A stretch of 64,000 nt of DNA, taken from contig NZ_JNCA01000032.1 in NCBI RefSeq assembly GCF_000695795.1, positions 1-64,000 on the forward strand, given 5' to 3'. The notes under the pieces are model-generated. The model was given only the letters and a program-made list of their open reading frames with translations. It was not told the DNA's origin and searched no databases. This DNA is from Flavobacterium seoulense. GTDB lineage: Bacteria > Bacteroidota > Bacteroidia > Flavobacteriales > Flavobacteriaceae. A program made the translations under genes and the position numbers. This document shows positions 1 to 9,440 of this stretch, piece by piece. Position 1 is the first letter of the stretch. Each line of letters opens with the position of its first letter.

Positions 1-13
1 CGCCTTTCTTTTG

Positions 14-49
14 AAAACCCCTATCTCAACGAGATAGGGGTTTTTGTTT
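14..49. terminator. Strong intrinsic terminator at window edge
   Basis: A perfect 14-bp stem (14-27 with 31-44) with a 3-base loop is followed by a T-tract. It probably ends a gene left of the window. It could also end the leftward nth remnant, whose last codon is at 101. Confidence 0.8.
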
Positions 50-100
50 TATATATGTTTTTGATAATTTTAAAATGACTTTACAGAAAATTAAAATTTT

Positions 101-742
101 TTAAAGCGGATTTAGATAGTAATTGCAACAAGAATTTATTGGGCATATTGTACATTTTGGTACAGGTTGGCAAATTTCTCTACCTAAAAAAGAAATTGCT
201 AGGCCAATTTCACTTCAAATTTCTTTTGGTAAAACAAGCATCATTTCTTTTTCTATTTTTATTCCGTCTTTTGTGGAAGTTGTGATTCCTATTCTGGAAG
301 CAACTCTAATTACATGTAAATCAGCCATTATTCCTTCAGGGGAAACATTTGCTTCTCTCATTATCACATTAGCTGATTTACGTCCAATTCCATTTATATT
401 GGTTAATCCTTTCATTGTTAAAGGAATATTTTCTTCTTTTTTAATGATTTTGGCAATATTTAAAATCCATTCTGCTTTCTTTTCATAAAATTTGACAGCA
501 GTGATATAAGGAATTATATTACTTATTGTTGCTTTTGACAAGCTTTCGAAATTTGGATAAGTATTAAAAAGTGGAATTGTAATTTTATTAATGTTTTCAT
601 CTGAATCCTGGGCAGATAAAACTACCATGATTACAAGTTGATATAAGTTTTGGTATTTTAAAGGGTGTTCTTTCTGTTTGTATTTTTCTAATATTGGAGT
701 TAATTTTTGTCTCCAATCGATGTCATTGCTAAATAAATCCAT
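101..742 (-). pseudogene. nth: Endonuclease III (nth) interrupted by one in-frame TGA
   Basis: Endonuclease III is a DNA N-glycosylase/AP lyase of base excision repair. The helix-hairpin-helix (NGIGRKSANV, with the catalytic Lys) and the catalytic Asp region (ADLHVIRV) are intact. The reading frame meets TGA at 215-217 after LVLPKEI. Downstream, the same frame reads SEIGLAISFLGREIC and then a cysteine set (C-x5-C-x2-C-x5-C) matching the family's 4Fe-4S loop, ending at TAA 101-103. In related proteins the residue after KEI is Trp as far as I recall, so TGG to TGA is the simplest lesion. No frameshift or second stop is seen and total length (about 213 codons) is normal for Nth. The start is the ATG at 742; a TTG six bases upstream lies inside a TAnnTTTG promoter box. 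The alternatives are a sequencing error or a very recent nonsense mutation. Confidence 0.75.
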
Positions 743-745
743 TAT

Positions 746-753
746 CAAATTTA
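746..753 (-). promoter_or_regulatory. -7 promoter element for nth
   Basis: TAAATTTG on the minus strand matches the Bacteroidota TAnnTTTG -7 box. It ends only about 4 bases before the ATG, so transcripts would be almost leaderless. No clear -33 TTG is seen at 17-20 bases. Confidence 0.35.
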
Positions 754-1073
754 AATAATTAATTTCAGAATTAGTTTTTCTATTGCTTATTGTTATTAAA
801 ATATTATTTTTAAGAATGATGCTTCTTTTTTAGAATAATAATTCTATAATTTTATACAGTAAAGTTTGATGAAATATTGATTTAGAGTAAGATTTTTATT
901 AAATTATTAATTTTTACAACTAGCTTGTTACTGATTGTTTTGAAAGGTTTGGATTATAAAAAAACTTTGATTTTATGCTTAATATTTTTTTAGTTTTACT
1001 CCAATTGTTTCTATTTTTCACTATATTTAGAAAAAAGTTAATTATTATTTTACTATCAAAATAACTATTGTGT
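754..1073. other. AT-rich intergenic region between nth and glgA
   Basis: No supportable ORF or RNA gene is seen. The region separates two divergent transcription units and is extremely A+T-rich. Confidence 0.6.
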
Positions 1074-1101
1074 TTGTCAATTAGAATCTATTCTAACTTT
1101 A
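1074..1101 (+). promoter_or_regulatory. Candidate promoter of the glycogen operon
   Basis: TTG at 1074-1076, a 17-base spacer, then TAACTTTA at 1094-1101, one base off the TAnnTTTG consensus. It lies 33 bases before glgA. Confidence 0.4.
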
Positions 1102-1134
1102 ATTTTTAACCCAAAATAATCTTAAAATAAGTAG

Positions 1135-2556
1135 ATGGAAATATTTCATATCAGTGCAGAGTGTTATCCTGTAGCTAAAGTAGGTGGTTTAGCTGATGTT
1201 GTAGGTGCTTTACCTAAATACCAAAGTAATTGGGGAAATCAGGTAAGGGTTGTAATGCCTTATTATGAAACTAAATTTAGAAGTGAAAATAATTTTGAAT
1301 GCGTTCATTGGGGAACAGTTAAATTAGGAAATTTTAATTTTCCTTTTAGTGTTCTTAAGGAGACAACTGATAAATTAGGTTTTGAATTATATCTAATCGA
1401 AATTCCCGAACTTTTTGACAGGAAAGATGTATATGGATATGAAGACGATATTGAGCGTTTTATGTCTTTTCAAATTGCCACTTTAGATTGGATTATTGGT
1501 AGAGCAACTATGCCAGATGTTATTAATTGTCACGATCATCATACGGGATTAATTCCATTTATGATGCAGCATTGTCATAGATATCATAAATTACTCAATG
1601 TACCATCAATGATTACGATTCATAATGGTTTGTATCAGGGACAATTTGGTTTTGACAGATTACATTATTTTCCTGATTTTGATTTGACTCATGTAAAATT
1701 ACTGGAATGGGATCATCAAATTAATTCATTGGCAGTGGGAGTAAAATGTGCTTCGGAGGTTACTACAGTTTCACCTAGTTATTTGGATGAAATAAATTAT
1801 TTTGCCAATGGTTTAGAATCATTGTTTAATATGGTTCGTTATAAATCCAAAGGAATACTGAACGGTATTGATGCACAGGTTTGGGATCCCGAAAAAGATA
1901 AAATGCTGGAGAAGAATTATTCGATTCAAAATTTTGAAAAAGGAAAACAACAAAATAAAGAGACACTTTGTACTCTTTTTAATCTTGATCCAACGAAACC
2001 ATTATTTAGTTTTATAGGTAGATTATTTGATGAAAAAGGAGGAGATTTACTGCCTCAGGCTTCGGCATTGGCATTATCAGAAAATTTTAAAGAAATTAAT
2101 ATTTTAATACTAGGTTCAGGAAATACTCATATAGAAAATCAGCTGAATAGTTTATTAGCTGATTATAAGGGTAATTACAATACTTTTATTGGTTACAATG
2201 AAGAATTAGCACATTTAATTTATGCTGGAGCCGATTTTTTATTAATGCCATCAAGAGTTGAACCTTGCGGATTAAATCAAATGTACGCACTGCGATATGG
2301 GACAATACCTATTGTAAGGAGAACAGGAGGATTGAGAGATACTGTAATTGATTTTGGAGACGATGGAAATGGAATTTGCCATGACCAATCTTCAGTAGGA
2401 GATGTTTGTTATTCAATTCAAAGGGCAGTGGGTTTGTACAATGATAAAGAAGCGCTAAACAAAATTAGAAAAAAAGGAATGAATACAGATCATTCCTGGG
2501 AAAAAGCCAGTCAGGAATATATAGAAATGTACAACTTAATACTTAACAAAATATGA
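1135..2556 (+). CDS. glgA: Glycogen synthase GlgA (GT5)
   Basis: It transfers glucose from ADP-glucose to the non-reducing end of alpha-1,4-glucan in cytosolic glycogen synthesis. At 473 aa it has the usual length. The N-terminal Rossmann domain opens MEIFHISAECYPVAKVGGLADV, in which KVGGLADV is the ADP-glucose-binding signature. The C-terminal GT-B domain has SRVEPCGLNQMYALRYGTIP followed by a TGG loop that contacts the donor. Its TGA stop overlaps the glgC start in an ATGA, so the two are translationally coupled. It leads a glgA-glgC-glgB operon. The TGA here also shows that UGA is used as a stop in this genome. Confidence 0.95.
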   Translation: MEIFHISAECYPVAKVGGLADVVGALPKYQSNWGNQVRVVMPYYETKFRSENNFECVHWGTVKLGNFNFPFSVLKETTDKLGFELYLIEIPELFDRKDVYGYEDDIERFMSFQIATLDWIIGRATMPDVINCHDHHTGLIPFMMQHCHRYHKLLNVPSMITIHNGLYQGQFGFDRLHYFPDFDLTHVKLLEWDHQINSLAVGVKCASEVTTVSPSYLDEINYFANGLESLFNMVRYKSKGILNGIDAQVWDPEKDKMLEKNYSIQNFEKGKQQNKETLCTLFNLDPTKPLFSFIGRLFDEKGGDLLPQASALALSENFKEINILILGSGNTHIENQLNSLLADYKGNYNTFIGYNEELAHLIYAGADFLLMPSRVEPCGLNQMYALRYGTIPIVRRTGGLRDTVIDFGDDGNGICHDQSSVGDVCYSIQRAVGLYNDKEALNKIRKKGMNTDHSWEKASQEYIEMYNLILNKI

Positions 2557-3833
2557 AGGCAAAAAGAAAAAACGTTATTGCCATTATCTTAGGAGGTGGG
2601 CAAGGATCCAGATTATATCCATTGACGGAAACCAGGTCTAAGCCAGCGGTACCAGTAGGAGGGAAATATAGACTTGTTGATATTCCTATTTCAAATTGTA
2701 TGAATTCAGATATTTACAGAATGTTTGTATTAACACAATTTAATTCGGCTTCACTTAACGCACACATTAAGAATACTTATGTTTTTAGTGCTTTTAGCCA
2801 GGCTTTTGTAGATATTTTAGCTGCTGAACAAACTCCGGATAATCCAACCTGGTTTCAGGGAACTGCCGATGCTGTAAGACAATGTATGCCTCATTTTTTA
2901 AATCATAATTTTGATTACGCCTTAATTTTATCTGGTGACCAATTATATCAAATGGATTTTAATGATATGATTGAAGAGCATATTAAAAAAGAAGCCGATA
3001 TTACCATTGCTACTTTGCCTGTAAATGCTAAAGATGCACCTGAATTTGGAATCTTAAAAACAAATAGTGATAGTTGTATTGAATCTTTTATTGAAAAACC
3101 AGCAAAAGAATTATTACCTGATTGGGAATCAAATGTGAGTGATCAAATGAAAGCCGAAGGTAAAAATTATCTGGCTTCAATGGGTATTTACATTTTCAAT
3201 AAAAAGCTGTTGGTCGATTTAATGGCTAATCCTGATACAAAAGATTTTGGAAAAGAAATTATTCCGGATGCTGTAGGTAATAAAAAAATTCTAAGTTATC
3301 AATATGAAGGTTACTGGACAGATATTGGAAATATTGATTCTTTCTTCGAAGCTAATATTGGATTGACAGAAGATGTGCCTGAATTTAATTTGTTTGATAA
3401 TGATAACAAAATTCACACAAGACCTCGTATGTTGCCGCCATCTAAGTTTCAAAATACGATTATAGACAAATCATTAATTTCTGAAGGATGTATTTTAAAT
3501 GCAAAAGAAATTAAACGTTCAGTAATTGGTGTTCGTTCAAGAATTGGTAAGGATACCATTGTTCATAATACGTATGTAATGGGTAATGATTTTTACCAAA
3601 GTATCGAAGATATGGAGGAAGATTTGAAAGATGAGAAAATATTAATTGGTATTGGCGAAGGCTGTTATATAAATAATGCTTTGGTGGATAAAAATTGCCG
3701 AATAGGTAATAATGTCCAAATTAATGGAGGTTCTCATTTAGAAAATGCAACAACTAATTTGTATGCAGTTAAAGATGGAATTGTGGTAATAAAGAAAGGA
3801 GTGACTTTGCCTGATAATTTCAAAATTGGTTAG
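2553..3833 (+). CDS. glgC: Glucose-1-phosphate adenylyltransferase GlgC
   Basis: It makes ADP-glucose from ATP and glucose-1-phosphate, the committed step of bacterial glycogen synthesis. At 426 aa it is of standard length. The N-terminal nucleotidyltransferase motif GGGQGSRLYPLT (residues about 14-25), followed by RSKPAVPVGGKYRLVDIPIS, carries the ATP/effector-binding glycine loop and Lys. SGDQLYQMDF is the catalytic Asp region, and FIEKP and a left-handed beta-helix C-terminus follow. The start overlaps the glgA stop by 4 bases. glgB follows after 58 bases with no terminator, so it supplies GlgA from the same transcript. Confidence 0.95.
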   Translation: MKAKRKNVIAIILGGGQGSRLYPLTETRSKPAVPVGGKYRLVDIPISNCMNSDIYRMFVLTQFNSASLNAHIKNTYVFSAFSQAFVDILAAEQTPDNPTWFQGTADAVRQCMPHFLNHNFDYALILSGDQLYQMDFNDMIEEHIKKEADITIATLPVNAKDAPEFGILKTNSDSCIESFIEKPAKELLPDWESNVSDQMKAEGKNYLASMGIYIFNKKLLVDLMANPDTKDFGKEIIPDAVGNKKILSYQYEGYWTDIGNIDSFFEANIGLTEDVPEFNLFDNDNKIHTRPRMLPPSKFQNTIIDKSLISEGCILNAKEIKRSVIGVRSRIGKDTIVHNTYVMGNDFYQSIEDMEEDLKDEKILIGIGEGCYINNALVDKNCRIGNNVQINGGSHLENATTNLYAVKDGIVVIKKGVTLPDNFKIG

Positions 3834-3891
3834 TGATTCACTTTTTTAATATTTATATTCTATTTTCCAAAATTATACCTAATAAAATACT

Positions 3892-5796
3892 ATGAGTAAA
3901 GTTATTTCGCATTCCCTTTTTACTGATTTTGATATTAACTTATTCAAAGCTGGCAAACATTTTAGGTTGTATGAAAAGTTAGGAGCACATTTAATGGAAT
4001 TAAATGGTGTTCAGGGCGTTTATTTTGCAGTTTGGGCTCCTACGGCTCATTCTGTGTCTGTTGTAGGTGATTTTAATTTCTGGACAGAAGGAGAGCATGA
4101 ACTTTTTGTGCGTTGGGATTCTTCGGGTATTTGGGAAGGTTTTATTCCTAATATTCAAAAAGGAGCTACTTATAAATATAAAATTCTTTCTAATAATGGA
4201 GGTTTAGTAACTGAAAAAGCAGATCCGTTTGCTTTTTATTGCGAAAAACCACCGCATACTGCTTCAGTTGTTTGGGATCTTACTCATAAATGGGATGATT
4301 CTAAATGGATGAAAACCAGAAAAGAACATAATGCTTTAGATAAACCTTATTCGGTATACGAAGTACATTTGGGGTCGTGGAAACGTGGCGAAGATAATCG
4401 GTTTTTGAGCTATTTAGAATTAGCTGAAGATTTGGTTAGTTATGTAAAAGAAATGGGATTTACTCACGTAGAGTTTATGCCGGTAATGGAATATCCTTAT
4501 GATCCTTCCTGGGGTTACCAGTTAGTAGGTTATTTTGCGCCAACCTCTCGTTTTGGAAATCCACAGGATTTTATGGTTCTGGTTGATAAATTGCATCAGG
4601 CAGGAATAGGAGTTATTCTGGATTGGGTTCCTTCTCATTTTCCGGATGATGCGCATGGATTAGGCTTTTTTGATGGTTCTAATTTATACGAACATCCTGA
4701 TCGCCGAAAAGGCTATCATCCTGACTGGAAAAGTTTAGTATTTAATTACGGAAGAAACGAAGTGCGTTCTTTTTTAATAAGTAATGCTTTATTTTGGTTG
4801 CAACATTATCATATTGATGGATTACGAGTTGACGCTGTTGCATCGATGCTTTATTTAGATTATTCCAGAAATGATGGCGAATGGGAAGCTAATATTTTTG
4901 GAGGAAATGAAAATCTGGATACTATTAGTTTTTTAAAGGAATTCAATGAAGTAGTTTATTCTAATTACGAAGGTGTACAGACAATTGCTGAAGAAAGCAC
5001 CTCTTTTCCAATGGTTTCCAGACCTACATCGGTTGGTGGACTTGGTTTTGGGATGAAATGGATGATGGGATGGATGCACGATACTTTAAAATATTTTCAA
5101 AAAGAAACGGTGTATAGAAAGTACCATCAAAATGATTTGACTTTTTCAATGACGTATGCTTTTACCGAAAATTTTATGCTGCCATTGTCTCATGACGAAG
5201 TGGTGTATGGTAAAAAGTCCATTGCCGATAGAATGCCTGGTGATGAATGGCAGAAGTTTGCCAATTTGCGTTTGCTTTACGGTTATATGTTTACGCATCC
5301 GGGAGGAAATTTACTTTTTATGGGAGGTGAATTTGGTCAAATGGCTGAATGGAATTTTCAGCAAAGTCTAGATTGGCATTTACTGCAATATCCTGTTCAC
5401 AATGGCGTGAAAGAGTTGATTAAAGATTTGAATAAATTGTATAAATCAGAACCTTCTTTGTACGAAAAGCAGTTTAGTCATGAAGGTTTTGAGTGGATTG
5501 ATTATTCAGATCATCAAAATGCGGTGCTTTCTTTTATTCGAAAAGGTAATGATCCAAAAGATGATTTGATTATAGTATGCAATTTTACTCAAATCGTCCG
5601 TAAGAATTACAGAATTGGAGTTTCTAAAAAAGGAAAATTAAAAGAAATTTTTAATAGTGATTTAGAAAAGTACCATGGAAGTAATGTGTTAAATACGAAT
5701 ACTATAAAAATTGAATCTTCACCTTATGGCGGAAGAGATTATTCGGTAGAATTAGTGTTGCCGCCTTTAAGTGTGACTGTTTTTAAAATTTTGTAA
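3892..5796 (+). CDS. glgB: 1,4-alpha-glucan branching enzyme GlgB (GH13)
   Basis: It cuts alpha-1,4 chains and re-attaches them as alpha-1,6 branches. At 634 aa it has an N-terminal CBM48-like domain (VYFAVWAPTAHSVSVVGDFN), a GH13 barrel and a C-terminal beta domain. Conserved GH13 regions are visible: DWVPSHFP, GLRVDAVASM with the nucleophile Asp at about residue 314, IAEEST with the acid/base Glu, and LPLSHDEV. It is the third gene of the glycogen operon and is followed by a strong terminator at 5852-5889. Confidence 0.95.
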   Translation: MSKVISHSLFTDFDINLFKAGKHFRLYEKLGAHLMELNGVQGVYFAVWAPTAHSVSVVGDFNFWTEGEHELFVRWDSSGIWEGFIPNIQKGATYKYKILSNNGGLVTEKADPFAFYCEKPPHTASVVWDLTHKWDDSKWMKTRKEHNALDKPYSVYEVHLGSWKRGEDNRFLSYLELAEDLVSYVKEMGFTHVEFMPVMEYPYDPSWGYQLVGYFAPTSRFGNPQDFMVLVDKLHQAGIGVILDWVPSHFPDDAHGLGFFDGSNLYEHPDRRKGYHPDWKSLVFNYGRNEVRSFLISNALFWLQHYHIDGLRVDAVASMLYLDYSRNDGEWEANIFGGNENLDTISFLKEFNEVVYSNYEGVQTIAEESTSFPMVSRPTSVGGLGFGMKWMMGWMHDTLKYFQKETVYRKYHQNDLTFSMTYAFTENFMLPLSHDEVVYGKKSIADRMPGDEWQKFANLRLLYGYMFTHPGGNLLFMGGEFGQMAEWNFQQSLDWHLLQYPVHNGVKELIKDLNKLYKSEPSLYEKQFSHEGFEWIDYSDHQNAVLSFIRKGNDPKDDLIIVCNFTQIVRKNYRIGVSKKGKLKEIFNSDLEKYHGSNVLNTNTIKIESSPYGGRDYSVELVLPPLSVTVFKIL

Positions 5797-5851
5797 AGCT
5801 TGTTTTTTTGATAAAATAAATTCAGGCTTATAAAATTTATTTTTTTTAACT

Positions 5852-5889
5852 AAGAAGTATTAATAACGTATTAATACTTCTTTTTTTTT
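5852..5889 (+). terminator. Terminator of glgACB
   Basis: A perfect 12-bp stem (5854-5865 with 5869-5880) with a 3-base loop is followed by nine Ts. AA/TT pairs extend the stem. Confidence 0.85.
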
Positions 5890-5958
5890 GATAATTAGTC
5901 AACTATTACGTTTTCGTTAATTAAAAAACTATTGTTTATTTATAAAAAAGATTTTTTG

Positions 5959-5966
5959 TAAGTTTG
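5959..5966 (+). promoter_or_regulatory. -7 promoter element of GH31 gene
   Basis: TAAGTTTG is a perfect TAnnTTTG box. Its TTG (5964-5966) would be the most upstream start codon of the next gene. Being part of the promoter, it cannot sit in the mRNA, so ATG 6003 is the start. Confidence 0.5.
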
Positions 5967-6002
5967 AGAAAACCCACAAATACTAATTCTAAAAAAACTA
6001 GC

Positions 6003-8399
6003 ATGATTACAAATACAGAATTAGAGTACAAAGGAAATTTGTACCCGTCAAAAATAGTTTCTTACACACATGATGTTGATTCGGTTTATTTTTACACTGA
6101 TAATAGTGTAATTTTAAAACTGACTGTTTTAAGAGATAGTTTGATTCGTTTTCGATATACTACTAAAGGCTATTTTAGTAATGATTTCTCTTATGCTATT
6201 GATGAGAGCCATTCACATGGATACAATCACTTAAAAGTTACTGAAGAAGAAGATTATTATCAGGTTACAACAAATAAAGTCATTTGTAAAATTCAAAAAG
6301 CCGATTTAAGATCATTTATTTATGATTTAAAAGGCAATGTATTACTAGAAGATGAATTGGGTTTCCATTGGGAAGAGTGTTACGAGTTTGGAGGAAACAT
6401 CGTAAAAATGAGTAAAACTTCCAGAGAAGGAGAATGTTTTTATGGTTTAGGTGACAAAGCAACTCAAATGAACCTAAAAGGAAAAAGAGTTGAGAACTTT
6501 GCTACCGATCAATATGCTTATCAAAAAGATCAGGATCCTTTGTACAAAGTAGTTCCTTTTTATATTGGCTTACACAATAAACAAGCGTACGGAATTTTCT
6601 TTGACAATACTTTCAGAACCTTTTTTGATTTTTGTCAGGAGAGAAGAAATGTTACCAGTTTTTGGTCTGATGGAGGAGAAATGAATTATTACTTTTTCTA
6701 TGGTCCAAGTATGAACGACGTAGTAACATCGTATACTGATTTAACAGGAAAACCTGAATTACCACCATTATGGGCTTTGGGTTATCACCAATGTAAATGG
6801 AGTTATTATCCGGAAAGTAATGTAAAAGAAGTTGCGGCTAAATTTAGAGAACTACAAATTCCTTGTGATGCGATTTATTTAGATATCGATTACATGGAAG
6901 GATTTCGCTGTTTTACATGGAATAAAGAATATTTTCCAGATCCAAAGAGAATGGTTTCAGAGTTATCTGCAGATGGATTCAAAACCATTGTTATTATTGA
7001 TCCGGGAATTAAAATTGACAAAGAATATTGGGTTTACAAAGAAGCTTTAGCCAATGATTATTTTTGCAAAAGAGCTGATGGTCCTTATATGAAAGGAAAA
7101 GTCTGGCCAGGAGAATGTAATTTCCCGGATTATACAAATCCCGAAGTAAGAGAATGGTGGGCTGGATTATTTAAAGAATTAATTTCAGATATTGGAGTAA
7201 AAGGAGTGTGGAATGATATGAACGAACCAGCCGTAATGGAAGTTCCTAATAAAACATTTCCTAATGATGTGCGTCATAATTACGATGGAAATCCTTGTAG
7301 TCATAGAAAAGCGCACAATATTTATGGAACCCAAATGGCAAGAGCGACCTATCATGGTGTAAAACGTTTTGCTTACCCAAAAAGACCTTTTATTATTACG
7401 CGTTCCGCTTATTCTGGTGCACAGCGTTATACTTCGTCATGGACGGGAGATAATGTGGCTACTTGGGAACACCTTTGGATAGCTAATATTCAGGTGCAAA
7501 GAATGTCAATTTCAGGAATGGGCTTTACAGGTTCTGATATTGGAGGATTTGCTGAGCAGCCTACAGGCGAATTGTATGCAAGATGGATTCAGCTTGGTGT
7601 TTTCCATCCGTTTTGTAGAACGCACTCTTCCGGAGATCATGGAAATCAGGAACCTTGGGCTTTTGATGAGGAAGTGATCGATATTACCCGAAAATTTGTC
7701 AATCTTCGTTACCAATTATTACCTTATTTATACACTATGTTCTGGCAATATATCGAAGAAGGTACGCCAATGTTGAAACCTTTAGTATATTTCGATCAGG
7801 AAGATATTCAAACGCATTATCGAAATGACGAATTCATTTTTGGAAACCAAATATTAGTTTGCCCTATTTTAGAGCCTAATGCTCTAGGTAGAAGAATGTA
7901 TATTCCTCGTGGCGAATGGTACAATTACTGGACAAATTGTTTGGTAAAAGGAGGAAAAGAAATGTGGGTGGATACAAAATTTGACGAGATTCCGCTTTTT
8001 GTAAAGGCGGGCGCTATTATTCCTAAATACCCTGTACAACAATATGTGGGCGAATTAGAATTCGACGAATTGACGCTGGATGTATATTACAAAGAAGGAA
8101 AAGAAAAATCAGTAGTGTATGAAGATGCTCAGGATGGTTATGATTATAAAAAAGGAAGATTTAGTTTTGTGACTTTCCAAATGACCGGAAAAGAAAAAGA
8201 ATTAAATATTCAGGTTCATAAAGAAGGAAAGTTTGATACTAATTATTCAAAATACAAAATTAATTTTATTGGATTACCTTTTGAAGTAAAAACCATTGAG
8301 ATTGATAATGTGGAAATTACATTTGATGCCAATGAATTAAAAGAAAATCAATATTTAATTGTTCCTAAAGATTTTAACGTTCTGCATATTGTCGGATAA
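6003..8399 (+). CDS. GH31 alpha-glucosidase
   Basis: It is a glycoside hydrolase family 31 enzyme that releases glucose from alpha-glucans, here probably glycogen breakdown products given its position just after glgACB. It has 798 aa from ATG 6003. An N-terminal galactose-mutarotase-like domain is followed by the (beta/alpha)8 barrel with WNDMNEPAV (nucleophile Asp about 405) and SWTGDNVATWEHL (acid/base Asp about 483), then beta-sandwich C-terminal domains. No signal peptide is visible, so it is probably cytosolic. Reading from the upstream TTG would add 13 residues, but that codon lies in the -7 promoter element. It is separated from glgB by a terminator and so has its own promoter. Confidence 0.9.
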   Translation: MITNTELEYKGNLYPSKIVSYTHDVDSVYFYTDNSVILKLTVLRDSLIRFRYTTKGYFSNDFSYAIDESHSHGYNHLKVTEEEDYYQVTTNKVICKIQKADLRSFIYDLKGNVLLEDELGFHWEECYEFGGNIVKMSKTSREGECFYGLGDKATQMNLKGKRVENFATDQYAYQKDQDPLYKVVPFYIGLHNKQAYGIFFDNTFRTFFDFCQERRNVTSFWSDGGEMNYYFFYGPSMNDVVTSYTDLTGKPELPPLWALGYHQCKWSYYPESNVKEVAAKFRELQIPCDAIYLDIDYMEGFRCFTWNKEYFPDPKRMVSELSADGFKTIVIIDPGIKIDKEYWVYKEALANDYFCKRADGPYMKGKVWPGECNFPDYTNPEVREWWAGLFKELISDIGVKGVWNDMNEPAVMEVPNKTFPNDVRHNYDGNPCSHRKAHNIYGTQMARATYHGVKRFAYPKRPFIITRSAYSGAQRYTSSWTGDNVATWEHLWIANIQVQRMSISGMGFTGSDIGGFAEQPTGELYARWIQLGVFHPFCRTHSSGDHGNQEPWAFDEEVIDITRKFVNLRYQLLPYLYTMFWQYIEEGTPMLKPLVYFDQEDIQTHYRNDEFIFGNQILVCPILEPNALGRRMYIPRGEWYNYWTNCLVKGGKEMWVDTKFDEIPLFVKAGAIIPKYPVQQYVGELEFDELTLDVYYKEGKEKSVVYEDAQDGYDYKKGRFSFVTFQMTGKEKELNIQVHKEGKFDTNYSKYKINFIGLPFEVKTIEIDNVEITFDANELKENQYLIVPKDFNVLHIVG

Positions 8400-8461
8400 A
8401 AAAAATTAAGATATTGATACAATTGAAACTAATTTTGTAAAGTTAAAATTAATAATAATTG

Positions 8462-8469
8462 TATTTTTG
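8462..8469 (+). promoter_or_regulatory. -7 promoter element of M48 gene
   Basis: TATTTTTG matches TAnnTTTG and ends 20 bases before ATG 8490. No TTG at the standard -33 spacing is seen. Confidence 0.4.
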
Positions 8470-8489
8470 TTTTGAAAAATTTAACAATT

Positions 8490-9308
8490 ATGAAAAAGAA
8501 TCTAATACTTATAGGAATTGCAAGTCTGGGTTTAGCGTATTCTTGCGCTACTAATCCATTAACAGGAAAAAGAACGTTGAACTTTGTTTCTAATAGTGAA
8601 TTGTTTCCATCTTCGTTTCAACAATATGGAACTTTTTTAAAAGAAAATAAAGTGGTTTCAGGAACCGCCGATGCTAAAAAAGTAGAAACTGTTGGTATAA
8701 AAATCAAAGCTGCTGCTGAACGTTACTTGGCTTCTCTTGGTCAAACCGATTATTTGAATGGTTACCAATGGGAATACAAATTAATAGACAGTAAAGAAGT
8801 AAATGCCTGGTGTATGCCAGGAGGTAAAATTGTAGTTTACACCGGAATATTACCAATTACTAAAAACGATGCAGGTTTAGCTACTGTTATGGGACATGAG
8901 GTTTCGCATGCCTTGGCTAATCACGGAGCGCAACGTATGAGTGCTTCACAATTGCAAACTTTAGGAGCGGCAGGTGTTGCTGTTGCTACAGGAAATCAAA
9001 GTGCTGAAAAACAACAAATGTGGCAACAATATTACGGAATAGGTTCTCAGGTAGGAGTAATGCTTCCTTTTAGCAGAAGTCACGAAACGGAAGCTGATAA
9101 AATTGGTTTAGTATTAATGGCTATTGCAGGATATAATCCGGATGAAGCTATTAATTTTTGGACTCGAATGTCAGCTAATTCAGGAGGTCAGGCACCAGCT
9201 GAGTTTTTAAGTACGCACCCGTCTGACGCTACCAGAATTGCTAACTTGAAAGCAATGATTCCGGAAGCTAAAGCTACTGCAGCTAAATTTGGTGTAACAT
9301 TCAAATAA
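8490..9308 (+). CDS. M48 family zinc metalloprotease lipoprotein
   Basis: It is a periplasm-facing zinc protease of the BepA/LoiP-like M48 group, implicated in outer-membrane protein quality control. It has 272 aa from ATG 8490. A short signal ends in the lipobox GLAYSC, so the mature protein should be lipid-anchored. The zinc motif HEVSH is at about residues 136-140 and the third ligand is in the downstream SRSHETEADKIGL. The C-terminus contains LSTHPSD, conserved in this family. A TTG at 8472 is also in frame but lies directly behind the -7 box. The gene is monocistronic and is followed by a terminator. Confidence 0.9.
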   Translation: MKKNLILIGIASLGLAYSCATNPLTGKRTLNFVSNSELFPSSFQQYGTFLKENKVVSGTADAKKVETVGIKIKAAAERYLASLGQTDYLNGYQWEYKLIDSKEVNAWCMPGGKIVVYTGILPITKNDAGLATVMGHEVSHALANHGAQRMSASQLQTLGAAGVAVATGNQSAEKQQMWQQYYGIGSQVGVMLPFSRSHETEADKIGLVLMAIAGYNPDEAINFWTRMSANSGGQAPAEFLSTHPSDATRIANLKAMIPEAKATAAKFGVTFK

Positions 9309-9326
9309 AAAAATATAATCCTTTTT

Positions 9327-9357
9327 AAAGCCAATTCATCCGAATTGGCTTTTTTTA
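9327..9357 (+). terminator. Terminator after M48 gene
   Basis: The stem AAGCCAATTC (9328-9337) pairs with GAATTGGCTT (9342-9351), with a 4-base loop and a run of Ts. Confidence 0.85.
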
Positions 9358-9393
9358 TGTTCATTAATAAAATATTATTTTAATTGATTTGAG

Positions 9394-9423
9394 TTGTAAC
9401 TGTTAAAAAAAACTATAAATTCG
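9394..9423 (+). promoter_or_regulatory. Promoter of MFS gene
   Basis: TTG at 9394-9396, exactly 19 bases, then TAAATTCG at 9416-9423, one mismatch to TAnnTTTG. It ends 17 bases before the ATG. Confidence 0.5.
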
Positions 9424-9440
9424 TCGTCAAATAAAAAGAT

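Noticed and set aside
123..488. Rightward open frame opposite nth
   Set aside because: It is antisense to the endonuclease III coding frame, has no family match and no promoter; the nth motifs on the other strand explain the region.
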